From positions 1 through 64,000 of the forward strand of contig JAITML010000032.1 in NCBI GenBank assembly GCA_031277395.1: DNA of 64,000 nucleotides. Direction: 5' to 3'. The position numbers were made by a program, and so were the translations under genes. Shown here piece after piece: positions 47,308 to 55,664 of this stretch (position 1 is the stretch's first letter; each line of letters starts with the position of its first letter). A model generated the notes under the pieces. It searched no databases. It had not been told where the DNA came from and saw only the letters and a program-made list of their open reading frames with translations. Source of the DNA: Methylobacillus sp. GTDB lineage: Bacteria > Pseudomonadota > Gammaproteobacteria > Burkholderiales > Methylophilaceae.

Positions 47308-49935
47308 TTATCCTCCCAAAGCGATCTCGGCCGTCAAGCCCATGACCGACAGCGGTAATGGATTGCCTTGACGAATAACGACCTGTCCACTCATTCCCCA
47401 GGTCGGATGCAGTACCAACTGGATTTCGTCATCAATCAACCGCGGCGGGGTTCCCGGCAACTCATCGGTGCGCTGTTTGAATTCCACAAGATGCTCCCTG
47501 TCCGGCCCTGCAAAGACACCGGAAGATCGGCTCACCTTCAGATAAATCTTGTTGACGTTCTTGGTTCTGCCCTGACCAAAGGCCGAATCCACCTGCGCGG
47601 CAATCGGTAAAGTCTCGATCTCCGCGTCAATCGGCAAACCGACATGCACCTTGGAATAGTTTCTGTCCAGCGTAATCTCGCCATTCACCACAACACGCTT
47701 CGGGTGTACAGACCCGTCTGCGAGAATGGCGACTTCCTTCCCTTCGATATGATCCAATCCGGTAAAGTGATCTGCCGGAACCCCCTCATAGCTCAGGCTT
47801 GAATCCACAAAGCACGCATTTTCATGGCTATCAAAAATAAACGTCCCCAATCGCTCGATATAGCGTTTCTCAAGACCGTTTATTTTTCGCTTCACCACGA
47901 CATACAGGCGATCTTCATTGCCTTCAGCAACCACACAACACGCCTCAAAGCTCCCGTCCGTCGTATGCTGATGCCACGCGCCTACTTGTTGTTCGGGAAC
48001 ATAGGTCAAACACAACAATTTCCCGCTGCTCGAAACAAACCACAGGAAAGGATAAGGAGCCTTCGCAAGATCAATGTCCAGCAACTCCAAGGTATCGAAC
48101 AAATGCGGCGCTCTAAGACAAAGGTCGTTGGTAATAAACCCGTTCGCCTGCCAGTTGTAGGCCATTTCTCTCGCATGACCACCTCTCGCGGCCGCATAGA
48201 CCACAGCGTTATTGATAATGGCCGGTCTTGCGCCGTTCGCTCCGATATAGGCTTGTGGGGTGACGGATATATCCACAGGCGTAATCGCCCCACCCCCGGC
48301 AGAAACGCGCCATTCCGCCGCCGAAGTCAAAAGAAGCAATTCCGTCAGGGGAACAATATGCGCGATGGTATTGGCTTCACGCGCAGCCACACGGAAGCTG
48401 ATGCGGTCATCGTCCCGCACGGGGAGCGAATAACTCATGGTCGATTCTGTCCCGGATTTCGTCATCCAGATGGATTGCGGGTTATTGATCGTTCCGGCAA
48501 AACACCGCCGCTGCTGGAAATAACTCACCGCGCCGGGAAAATCTCCCGTCTTGAGAAACGGATCGTCAAAGATAGGCGGGGTCATCGACATATCGGGTTC
48601 GATGTTGTTATCAATGAATGTCGTTTCCACTGCCCTGCCGATATAGCCGTATAAACCTCCTTGAAGTTTATAAATCTGGTACTGTTCCGCCCCGGTTACC
48701 GCAGGCCAGGCCAGGGTATTGTTAGCCCCGGTCGCATAAATATTGTTGGTTGTTATCAGCGGTACAGAAGGCGTAGATTCGTTGCCGTTACTATCCAGCG
48801 CAGTAACCATATAGCGCATTTCCACCTTGGTGGTCGCGTCCACATTCGCCGGAGTGTAGGGAGTAATCGTTAATCCAGACCCTAACGCATTGGTCACTGC
48901 GGTTACTGTCGCAACGGGTGCCGTCCAACTGGTATTCCCCGGCGTTCCGGGGTGAGAATTGATATCGGGAACAATCGAGCCGTCATCAAGAAACAAGGCG
49001 GCAGAAGTTGTCCCAATCAGATCATACGTTCCAAGCGTCCCCAGCTTGTAAATGCGGTAGATAAAGGTGTTCGTTACTTTGGGGGGGATAACGAACCCTG
49101 AGACAGTATATGTCTTGCCAGATTTTTTTGGCTGCGTAAACGTGATGCGATTGAGTTGTCCATTGACAGTAAGATCATTCGATACGGTAACAATGGCAGA
49201 TAGACCGCCAATATTGGTTCCACTGCCGCCTTTAGAATCCGTCCAGGAGCATATCTCCTGGACGCGGTACGAATGTTGTATAGGGGTTCCGGTATCTACC
49301 GAAGCGGCAGGCGCATCAATCACGGCAGAGAACCGGATTACTGTGAGCAACCACAGGTTTGCCCCTGCCCGTCTCAACTCCATCGGCGGATAATTCTGAT
49401 TGACCAAGGTAACTACATCCGCACTCTGAACGTAGCGGATATCCATCAAATCCGCTTCCTGATACGGCGTGGGGATTTCATATTCGCCCGTCAAAGGAAG
49501 CGCATACCAGCAATCGGTATCCGAAGTCAGATTTCCTTCTTGACCAGAAACACGGCTGTAGTACGTCACCCCGCCATCAAAAACCAGATCGCCTTGAGAA
49601 TAGGTTTCTCCTGCGTCCCACGGCGTGACATTCATGGAATCCACCATCAAGGTCTGGCCTTCCGTATGGAAGCGCATATAGCCTTCCCCCATTTCCACCA
49701 CCATGGTCTGGGTAGAAGAATAGGTGAACGGAATCACACGGGTCAGCTTTGAAGAGTCCTTGACTTCGCGCACAAAAGAAAACCCCGGACGGTTGGAAAC
49801 TGCCCCTTGGGGTTTCACTACGAAGTTCTTGCAAAGAGCCAAACCAGCCTGATACTTGGCATCATCAATACGCCCAAACATGTCGCGGGAGATTTCGCCC
49901 CCGCCAAACGCATGTTTGTACAGTTTGACGCTCAT
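47308..49935 (-). CDS. Tail tubular protein B / nozzle protein
   Basis: 875 residues. The N-terminus (MSVKLYKHAFGGGEISRDMFGRIDDAKYQAGLALCKNFVVKPQGAVSNRPGFSFV) is the highly recognisable start of podovirus nozzle proteins (T7 gp12-type): a statement of few bases, GGE.S..M.GR.D..KY..G...C.N....QG....RPG. The rest is beta-rich. It forms the tip of the short tail, below the adaptor ring encoded next upstream. Confidence 0.85.
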   Translation of the reverse strand: MSVKLYKHAFGGGEISRDMFGRIDDAKYQAGLALCKNFVVKPQGAVSNRPGFSFVREVKDSSKLTRVIPFTYSSTQTMVVEMGEGYMRFHTEGQTLMVDSMNVTPWDAGETYSQGDLVFDGGVTYYSRVSGQEGNLTSDTDCWYALPLTGEYEIPTPYQEADLMDIRYVQSADVVTLVNQNYPPMELRRAGANLWLLTVIRFSAVIDAPAASVDTGTPIQHSYRVQEICSWTDSKGGSGTNIGGLSAIVTVSNDLTVNGQLNRITFTQPKKSGKTYTVSGFVIPPKVTNTFIYRIYKLGTLGTYDLIGTTSAALFLDDGSIVPDINSHPGTPGNTSWTAPVATVTAVTNALGSGLTITPYTPANVDATTKVEMRYMVTALDSNGNESTPSVPLITTNNIYATGANNTLAWPAVTGAEQYQIYKLQGGLYGYIGRAVETTFIDNNIEPDMSMTPPIFDDPFLKTGDFPGAVSYFQQRRCFAGTINNPQSIWMTKSGTESTMSYSLPVRDDDRISFRVAAREANTIAHIVPLTELLLLTSAAEWRVSAGGGAITPVDISVTPQAYIGANGARPAIINNAVVYAAARGGHAREMAYNWQANGFITNDLCLRAPHLFDTLELLDIDLAKAPYPFLWFVSSSGKLLCLTYVPEQQVGAWHQHTTDGSFEACCVVAEGNEDRLYVVVKRKINGLEKRYIERLGTFIFDSHENACFVDSSLSYEGVPADHFTGLDHIEGKEVAILADGSVHPKRVVVNGEITLDRNYSKVHVGLPIDAEIETLPIAAQVDSAFGQGRTKNVNKIYLKVSRSSGVFAGPDREHLVEFKQRTDELPGTPPRLIDDEIQLVLHPTWGMSGQVVIRQGNPLPLSVMGLTAEIALGG

Positions 49936-50592
49936 TTAACGCCCCGCAATCCACGGAACGCTATGCGTGGGCTTGATCTGCCGTTGTCCCATGTCGGAAT
50001 CAATGGCTTGCGTGAGATACGTCTGCATGGCCTGTCCCATGGCCTGCGCCATTTTCGCTCCCGTATCGCCTTTGAGTAACGACCCTGCCAGCATCGAAGC
50101 CAGGTGGTAGGCCAGCGTAATCGTGAACAAGGGAGAGAACTTCGCCGCATCTTCAATGCGCGCGGTATAGCGACAGACCGCGTTTTCCTGATCGGTCAAA
50201 ACACACTCACACCCGTTCACCATCTCGCAGGCAAAGGATTGCGGAACATACCGCGCACCATGAAATCCATGGTGTTTGTGAATAATGGATTCCGTGTAGT
50301 CGTCCGTTACGTCATTGGGGAGAATCGCAATAATGTTCAGCGCGTCTTGCGGTTGCATATAGGCAAAGCGCCATGTCATGCGTGGTGCGTTTGCCAGCGG
50401 AGCCAATGTTGCGCGCTTGGTCGCAAAGCCCCACTGGTGCATTTCCAACAACCCGTCCCGTGCGATTGGGTAGTATCTGGCGCAGTGTTCAGCCTGTGCC
50501 GACTTGTCAGGCGGTGAAATATCCTGAACGTTCGCTACGTCCCCAAGATAGGAGAGCGCCAGATTGCAGATTTCCACAGGTGACATCATCAA
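49936..50592 (-). CDS. Tail tubular protein A / adaptor protein
   Basis: 218 residues. MSPVEICNLALSYLGD is the typical start of the T7 gp11-like gatekeeper, and the helical pattern CARYYPIARDGLLEMHQWGFATKRATLAPLAN is characteristic. It joins the portal to the nozzle. It is directly before the nozzle gene, separated by no bases, and directly after a terminator, as T7 gene 11 follows the terminator after gene 10. Confidence 0.85.
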   Translation of the reverse strand: MMMSPVEICNLALSYLGDVANVQDISPPDKSAQAEHCARYYPIARDGLLEMHQWGFATKRATLAPLANAPRMTWRFAYMQPQDALNIIAILPNDVTDDYTESIIHKHHGFHGARYVPQSFACEMVNGCECVLTDQENAVCRYTARIEDAAKFSPLFTITLAYHLASMLAGSLLKGDTGAKMAQAMGQAMQTYLTQAIDSDMGQRQIKPTHSVPWIAGR

Positions 50593-50597
50593 CCCTT

Positions 50598-50624
50598 AAA
50601 AAAAATGGGGGCACGAAGCCCCCA
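50598..50624 (-). terminator. Intrinsic terminator between capsid and tail genes
   Basis: On the minus strand GGGGGC and GCCCCC arms around TTCGT are followed by A and eight Ts (50598-50605). It would reduce transcription from the highly expressed capsid genes into the tail genes, as T-phi does in T7. Confidence 0.85.
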
Positions 50625-50648
50625 AGTGCCCGCGTAAGGCAGGGGGGA

Positions 50649-50795
50649 TTACTTAGACTTGGCCTTTTCCACAGGAACAAACCAGGTCGCCTTTTCGCCA
50701 TCCTTGACTTCAAATTCCTCACCCTTGCGAATGAGTTCATCCTTTCCGTCAGGGGTACGCGCCTTGTAGCCGTCAGCCAATGCAATGACTTTCAT
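50649..50795 (-). CDS. Small phage protein, 48 residues
   Basis: A 49-codon gene starting at the ATG at 50795, whose last base is shared with the stop of the cement gene (TGATG). The product MKVIALADGYKARTPDGKDE continues with LIRKGEEFEV and WFVPVEKAKSK, a compact beta-rich sequence with basic and acidic residues alternating. It ends 25 bp before the terminator. Function unknown; similar short proteins follow capsid genes in podoviruses. Confidence 0.7.
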   Translation of the reverse strand: MKVIALADGYKARTPDGKDELIRKGEEFEVKDGEKATWFVPVEKAKSK

Positions 50796-51229
50796 CACAG
50801 CACCTCAAAGCCGGAAGGACGCGCCTTATTCCACTGGATCGTATTGGAGACAAAGGCGTTAAAGGTTCCCGCCGCGATTGCCGCAGAACTGCGGAACACG
50901 ATTCGGAAGAACTGACGCACACCGATAGGCGGCTGCATCAGCATGAGCGGCGTACCTACCCCGGTCAGCGCGGAGGTTTGCACCACCGGACCCGAAGCCT
51001 TGTCTGCCCATGCCGTCCCATCCGCAGAATCCTGTAGCACCGCCTGAATGGTTCCCGTACCCGTAACCGGGGCCGAGTTCCAGACATTGATCCAGAGGTT
51101 TTCCGTGGTGAGGCCAAGCTCCGCCGCGTTCGGATTGAGACTGTCGTAGATGTTGGTGGACGCCGTATCACCCGAAGCGGTGACGGCTTGGTTGTCCGCC
51201 AGAACTGTATAGTTGTCTAACATACCCAT
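50795..51229 (-). CDS. Capsid cement protein, Bbp16-like
   Basis: 144 residues from the ATG at 51229, 6 bp after GGAG. MLDNYTVLADNQAVTASGDTASTNIYDSLNPNAAE and the later QPPIGVRQFFRIVFRSSAAIAAGTFNAFV resemble the jellyroll cement protein Bbp16 of Bordetella phage BPP-1, which clamps the capsid shell. Its place directly after the major capsid gene agrees. Confidence 0.75.
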   Translation of the reverse strand: MGMLDNYTVLADNQAVTASGDTASTNIYDSLNPNAAELGLTTENLWINVWNSAPVTGTGTIQAVLQDSADGTAWADKASGPVVQTSALTGVGTPLMLMQPPIGVRQFFRIVFRSSAAIAAGTFNAFVSNTIQWNKARPSGFEVL

Positions 51230-51239
51230 GATGCTCTCC

Positions 51240-52304
51240 TTAAATAACACGCGCTTCGGTAGCGAGCAGACGATCCACCGTCAGCACCGGCACACCTTGG
51301 AACAGCAAGCGACCGCCTTGAATCTGCGTACCGCTACCCGCCACAGAACCCGGCGCGACTTGACCGTACTGATTGACCGCAGCCTCAAACGACAGCGCAT
51401 TTTGGCTCTTGTCCAACGCGCCAATCGACAGCATTTCCTTCACGGAACGCGAAGCCATGAAGAACGCGGTTCCCATGCCCATGGAAGGAATGCGCGCCAG
51501 CGCGCGTATCATCAGCTTGTTGATCCACGTCGCAGCAGTGATTGCTTGAGTACCGGACTGACCCACCATGTCGCTCACATCCACGTTGGCAATGCGAACC
51601 ACATAGCGCCAGTCGTTTACATGCAGACCGAATTTCCATTTCCAGATTTCGCCATAGGCACGGAAACGGTCACCGTTATCATCAAATGCGTCGATTTCAC
51701 CCAAGTCCTGTTGATACAAACCAGCTTGAGAGCCTTTCGGATAAATGCCGCATACGGTTTCATTGGAAGCCACCACCAGCCAGATCGAGGTGTTGTCATT
51801 GCCCGTACCACCGGCATCAATGATGTTTTGACCAGCCTCGGACGACATGTCGGAATAGCGCGGCGTAAAGCCCAGAATGCCGTCAGGATTGATCGAGGTA
51901 TCACCGTAGATCATCTGCTCAGCAAAGGTCTGGTTCATGCCTTCGACAAAGGCACGGCCTTCCGACAAGCGGAAATCGTTGGTGTTGCCGTTCAGAGCGG
52001 CAAGATCAACGTCGATCTCGTTCCGCCCTTCGGCCATCGCGCACACATCCTCAATCGGGTCACGACCGGATTTGGTCGGCGCGACACCTTTGTTGAAACG
52101 GCGCAATGTGATCTTGGGCAGGCCAGTACGCACCAAGGCTTTGTGGCCTGTGGGCAGGTTGCCTTCCTTGAACGGCATGTATTGAATAACTTCGTTCGAC
52201 TGATTCAACAACTCAGCCACGGTAGCGACTTTGCCATCCGGCCCGAAGGACTTGGCAACGTCGATAAGAGTGTTACGTCCGGGAATACCGGGTAATGTAG
52301 CCAT
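51240..52304 (-). CDS. Major capsid protein
   Basis: 354 residues. It contains the HK97-fold type segments seen in BPP-1-like capsid proteins: GLPKITLRRFNKGVAPTKS, RLSEGRAFVEGMNQTFAEQMIYGDTSINPDGILGFTPRYSD, and DWRYVVRIANVDVSDM. The position between scaffold and cement genes is standard. It assembles the icosahedral shell. Confidence 0.88.
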   Translation of the reverse strand: MATLPGIPGRNTLIDVAKSFGPDGKVATVAELLNQSNEVIQYMPFKEGNLPTGHKALVRTGLPKITLRRFNKGVAPTKSGRDPIEDVCAMAEGRNEIDVDLAALNGNTNDFRLSEGRAFVEGMNQTFAEQMIYGDTSINPDGILGFTPRYSDMSSEAGQNIIDAGGTGNDNTSIWLVVASNETVCGIYPKGSQAGLYQQDLGEIDAFDDNGDRFRAYGEIWKWKFGLHVNDWRYVVRIANVDVSDMVGQSGTQAITAATWINKLMIRALARIPSMGMGTAFFMASRSVKEMLSIGALDKSQNALSFEAAVNQYGQVAPGSVAGSGTQIQGGRLLFQGVPVLTVDRLLATEARVI

Positions 52305-52316
52305 GATAAATCTCCT

Positions 52317-52919
52317 TTAACTCGTCTTGTCGTACAGCACTTGAGCCTTGGACTTCTCTGCCTTCGGCGCTTTGCCCGAGACGATCTTGTCCTCACTCAT
52401 CGCTTTCCCAACCCGGTAGCACAACCGGATAAATTCCGGGTTGTCGCCGATACCGGGCGTTTCCAGTGCTTTCAGCAGTTCAGGCGAGCCAAATTTGTCA
52501 ATGGCACTCTTGGCGACAGCCATGTTCTCGCTGTACTTCGCGCCGCCCAATTCCTTGTCGGCTTTCAGTATTTCGCGGTACCCCATGATCTTCGCCGTAA
52601 ACTGTTCAACTTGACGCTGCGCGATAACCGGCGCCATCTTGTCGAACATCTTCTGCGCTGCTTCTTGAGATAAATTCAATTCCTTGGCTGCTTCGGAGTA
52701 AGCCGTCATGGTTTCGGTGTCTATCGTGACACCCTCCACGGCTTTAAACTCGTACTGTTCAGGAGCACCCTCCTGTTTAGCTTCGGATTCCTGACCTTCA
52801 GCTTGTTCAGAGCCTTCAGTCTCTACCTCTTGCTGGTTGGGTTCGGTTTTCACCTCGCCCTGTTCATCCTGATTCTCAGCTACTTGTTCTTCACTGTTCA
52901 TCAGTGCTGATCCGTCCAT
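52317..52919 (-). CDS. Scaffolding protein
   Basis: 200 residues, ATG at 52919 with GGAG 7 bp upstream. The first 65 residues are extremely acidic and glutamine-rich; the rest is helical and charged (YSEAAKELNLSQEAAQKMFDKMAPVIAQRQVEQFTAKIMG), ending in a lysine-rich tail. This composition, and the place directly before the capsid gene, identify a scaffold that is lost from the mature head. It overlaps the previous gene by 29 bp. Confidence 0.8.
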   Translation of the reverse strand: MDGSALMNSEEQVAENQDEQGEVKTEPNQQEVETEGSEQAEGQESEAKQEGAPEQYEFKAVEGVTIDTETMTAYSEAAKELNLSQEAAQKMFDKMAPVIAQRQVEQFTAKIMGYREILKADKELGGAKYSENMAVAKSAIDKFGSPELLKALETPGIGDNPEFIRLCYRVGKAMSEDKIVSGKAPKAEKSKAQVLYDKTS

Positions 52920-53190
52920 TGTTTTGCTCCTTCAACATCTCAATGTACTTGTCGAAACACAACTCCTTAAGCATTCTGGTAAGCAATACGCCATACCAGC
53001 GCAGCCCTTCCTTGAACGCCATCGCCGCCGTGTTATGGTCGATGCTCGATTCCTCATTGTTAGAAAGATCAATCAGCGTTGCCGCAATCCTGCGACCCCG
53101 GCGATCTGACATGAGCCACGCCCAATCACTCTTGTCCAGCTTGGCCTGATACGCTTTTTGCGCGCGGCGCTTCTCAAAATCTTCACTCAC
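52891..53190 (-). CDS. Bbp19-like phage protein
   Basis: 99 residues with a GTG start and AAGGTGA ribosome site. The pattern WLMSDRRGRRIAATLI, then MAFKEGLRWYGVLLTRMLKELCFDKYIEML, is that of the Bbp19 family named from Bordetella phage BPP-1 and common next to podovirus portal genes. Function is unknown. It overlaps the scaffold start. Confidence 0.7.
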   Translation of the reverse strand: MSEDFEKRRAQKAYQAKLDKSDWAWLMSDRRGRRIAATLIDLSNNEESSIDHNTAAMAFKEGLRWYGVLLTRMLKELCFDKYIEMLKEQNNGRISTDEQ

Positions 53191-53205
53191 GATAAATCAC
53201 CTTTT

Positions 53206-53223
53206 CGGAGATATATGAACACT
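53206..53223 (-). promoter_or_regulatory. Boundary motif, copy 2 (18 bp)
   Basis: The plus-strand sequence cggagatatatgaacact begins directly at the portal stop codon and fills most of the short gap before the Bbp19-like gene. It is identical over 18 bp to 55647-55664 and over 14 bp to 37707-37720. Confidence 0.5.
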
Positions 53224-54881
53224 TAGCCGTAACCGGAGAACTGACGCATTACATCCGTGAGCGCATTGGGTTCCGCCGTCTTGACCGTGCCAAGTTTTGC
53301 CGCTGAATCTGCCGCCTGCTGCATCATGGCTGCCTGCTGTTGCGCTGCGGCTTGTTCTGCGCGTTGTTGACGCATGGCCGCCACTTCATCCTTGGGACGC
53401 ATCAAGCTGGGGTCGATACCCAGCGATTCTGAGTAAATGCGCGCCCAATTGTCTTCATCAAGGTTATCCAGCACGCCGGGTTTTCCTTGAGCAAGTCCAA
53501 ACATGCCCACCACAAAACGATCAATGGAATTGTTTGCTATAGCGCGTTGCGCCTGCGCCAGCATGGAAACCAGTTCGATATTCAGCTCATGGCCTTGCAG
53601 CTCATCCGGTGGCGGCGGAAGGATTCCTGCCTCCATCGCATAGTTGAAAGTGGTTTCTACCAAGGGGTCGAGCAATTCATTCTGAAGGCGCTCAATCACC
53701 GGCCCCAACATGAGCATTTTTTCTTCATGTCGTTCGGCGACTTCGGTTGCCGTCATGCTTTTATCCGCTTCAGCAACCATCAAGAACATGTCGGCATAAA
53801 ATGTGGCATTGATGCGCGCTTGAACTTCATTGATATCCATGCGGAGATGTTCGAGATTACGGTTCACCTGAAAAAGCGGACGAATCGCGTTTTTGTCTCC
53901 CACGATATCGGCATAGGTAATGCCTTTGGGAAGCATGTCCACATCGCGATTCTTGAGAGAGGATGGAACAACAATCGGCGGAGCCGTTTCGTAATCAATG
54001 CCCTCGGACTTCCTGATCTGCTCGTGTTGAAGCTGTTTGATATCACCCAAGGCTTCCTGTCCGGGACAGTTCCCATAAATATCCCCACCCGAGACAGACC
54101 AGCGTGGACACACGGCAGGAAAACGCTGGAACCCCGATTCACGCAGAAAGGTTCGGTGGTCGCCCACTAGCTCAAAATAAATCGAGCGCCAGGGCATGTT
54201 TTTGCTGTCGCGTTTCGACGGGTCGCGATCTTCACGTGGTTCTACAGCGTGAATGATCGTGACCCAGGAATCCAGATTGCCCACGTCATACATGGCTTGA
54301 ACCGTTCCAGAACAGTTCTCGTAGCCAAATTCACTGACCACTTCATGCACGGATTTCTGAAACTCCCGGTACAGCGTGGTAACTTCGCCCTTCCAGTTGG
54401 TAGCGATTGCATATTCACCGACGGTCAGCGGATAGGCATGAATCACATTCTCGAAATCGGGGACAATAATTGCAGCGCCGGTTCCAAAGGCTCCCAATTC
54501 CTCGTAGAGCGAATGCAGCATGCGATAGATATTTGATCGCTGGAATATTGTGAGAATGATAGTGGTTGCTTCATTGAGCCAGACCTTTACCGGCTCCGAC
54601 TTCATCAGTTCCAGATCAGAAGTCGCCAACCTGAACCACGGCCTTGCCGGTGAAGTCATGCCGCTCATCATCCCCGCGGCGAGAATGCGTAACGCCCTTG
54701 TCCCCGTGGAATCCTGAATGTTGTTGTGCCTGCGGTTTCCACGATCTCTGTCCTGAATAAAGAACCGTCCCGACCTCGGAAGCAAGTTATCCGAGATTTC
54801 CTTCCAGTGATAAATCCAACTGGAACGCTCGCTCTTGAGCGCCACCCAGCGTTTCAGCAGCAGGACGCGATCAATTTCCAT
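53223..54881 (-). CDS. Portal (head-tail connector) protein
   Basis: 552 residues from the ATG at 54881, sharing one base with the previous stop. The podovirus portal family is clear: RSSWIYHWKEISDNLLPRSGRFF, then ILAAGMMSGMTSPARPWFRL, RSEGIDYETAPPIVVPSSL-like sequences and a glutamine/alanine-rich C-terminal tail (AMRQQRAEQAAAQQQAAMMQQ). It forms the dodecameric DNA gate of the head. Confidence 0.9.
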   Translation of the reverse strand: MEIDRVLLLKRWVALKSERSSWIYHWKEISDNLLPRSGRFFIQDRDRGNRRHNNIQDSTGTRALRILAAGMMSGMTSPARPWFRLATSDLELMKSEPVKVWLNEATTIILTIFQRSNIYRMLHSLYEELGAFGTGAAIIVPDFENVIHAYPLTVGEYAIATNWKGEVTTLYREFQKSVHEVVSEFGYENCSGTVQAMYDVGNLDSWVTIIHAVEPREDRDPSKRDSKNMPWRSIYFELVGDHRTFLRESGFQRFPAVCPRWSVSGGDIYGNCPGQEALGDIKQLQHEQIRKSEGIDYETAPPIVVPSSLKNRDVDMLPKGITYADIVGDKNAIRPLFQVNRNLEHLRMDINEVQARINATFYADMFLMVAEADKSMTATEVAERHEEKMLMLGPVIERLQNELLDPLVETTFNYAMEAGILPPPPDELQGHELNIELVSMLAQAQRAIANNSIDRFVVGMFGLAQGKPGVLDNLDEDNWARIYSESLGIDPSLMRPKDEVAAMRQQRAEQAAAQQQAAMMQQAADSAAKLGTVKTAEPNALTDVMRQFSGYG

Positions 54882-55165
54882 CAAGACCCCAGCAGGGACG
54901 ATTTACCAAGCGAGAGACTATTGGGATCAATCCCCTGATTCCCCGTCAGCATGGTTGCTGATTGCCCACCGCCCTTTTGAGCCGCGGCAAGAATCGCCGA
55001 GGTATCCGCCTTCTTCTGATTGGCCTGATTGAATTGCTGCTGCGCGTCACGCGCTTGCTGATCGGCGCGTTTCTGTGCCTCTGCCGCCGCCTTCTTCTGC
55101 GCCTGCAAAGCATCATCCCCACCACCGGTAATTAAATTGACTGCTGCATCCACTACGCCGCCCAT
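54881..55165 (-). CDS. Small coiled-coil phage protein
   Basis: 94 residues from the ATG at 55165 (MGGVVDAAVNLITGGGDDA). The centre is a highly charged coiled coil (QKKAAAEAQKRADQQARDAQ and on) and the C-terminus is glycine/serine-rich. Small proteins of this composition lie between terminase and portal in related podoviruses; the function is not known. It overlaps the GNAT gene end by 13 bp. Confidence 0.65.
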   Translation of the reverse strand: MGGVVDAAVNLITGGGDDALQAQKKAAAEAQKRADQQARDAQQQFNQANQKKADTSAILAAAQKGGGQSATMLTGNQGIDPNSLSLGKSSLLGS

Positions 55166-55623
55166 TGTTCTTCCTCCACATTCCGGTAAAAGTCTTTCGT
55201 CATCTCGCGATATCCCAACCTTGGGAGCAAGGCTTCCAAAGCTCCGCCCACAGGACAGGAGACATACAGTCCACGCGCGCCACATTCAGCCGCCATCCGC
55301 TCCGCTGCTTGCAGCAACTTCAACCCTATTCCGCTGGATCGGTGCGCCTTCGCAACAAAGATGGTCTCGGTTACGGCGATTTTTCTGTCAGTGAAATGTT
55401 GCAGATCGCTTATCGTCAGCGCGCAAAACCCAACCAGTTCCCCGTCAAGAAATGCGCCCAGCGGGACTATCCTGCCCGCCTCCACCCCCCGCTTGTAGGT
55501 CTCGCGATCAGGCGGAATGCCGTTGAAATCGGGATTGTTGATTACCTCGGCTCTGTACTCATCGCACAGTTCCTTGAAGTTGGGCGCATCAAACGCCTCG
55601 TCGATGGATATCACTCGAATCAT
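55153..55623 (-). CDS. GNAT-family N-acetyltransferase
   Basis: 156 residues from the ATG at 55623; a GTG six codons upstream (55641) is also possible, as neither has a good ribosome site. The GNAT core is visible: PLGAFLDGELVGFCALTISD, then IAVTETIFVAKAHRSSGIGLKLLQAAERMA, where R/H-x-x-G-I-G-x-K/L is the acetyl-CoA pyrophosphate loop. It ends in a C-terminal YREMTKDFYRNVEEE. Such genes often lie beside podovirus terminase genes; the substrate is unknown. Confidence 0.8.
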   Translation of the reverse strand: MIRVISIDEAFDAPNFKELCDEYRAEVINNPDFNGIPPDRETYKRGVEAGRIVPLGAFLDGELVGFCALTISDLQHFTDRKIAVTETIFVAKAHRSSGIGLKLLQAAERMAAECGARGLYVSCPVGGALEALLPRLGYREMTKDFYRNVEEEQWAA

Positions 55624-55646
55624 GGAGCGAGTATGGAACACGCTCG

Positions 55647-55664
55647 CGGAGATATATGAACACT
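55647..55664 (-). promoter_or_regulatory. Boundary motif, copy 3 (18 bp)
   Basis: Identical over 18 bp to 53206-53223. It begins directly at the terminase stop codon and precedes the GNAT gene by about 24 bp, so two of the three copies abut a stop codon. Confidence 0.5.

Noticed and set aside
48000..48300. Out-of-frame minus-strand frames within the nozzle gene
   Set aside because: Shadow frames; the 875-codon nozzle gene spans the region.
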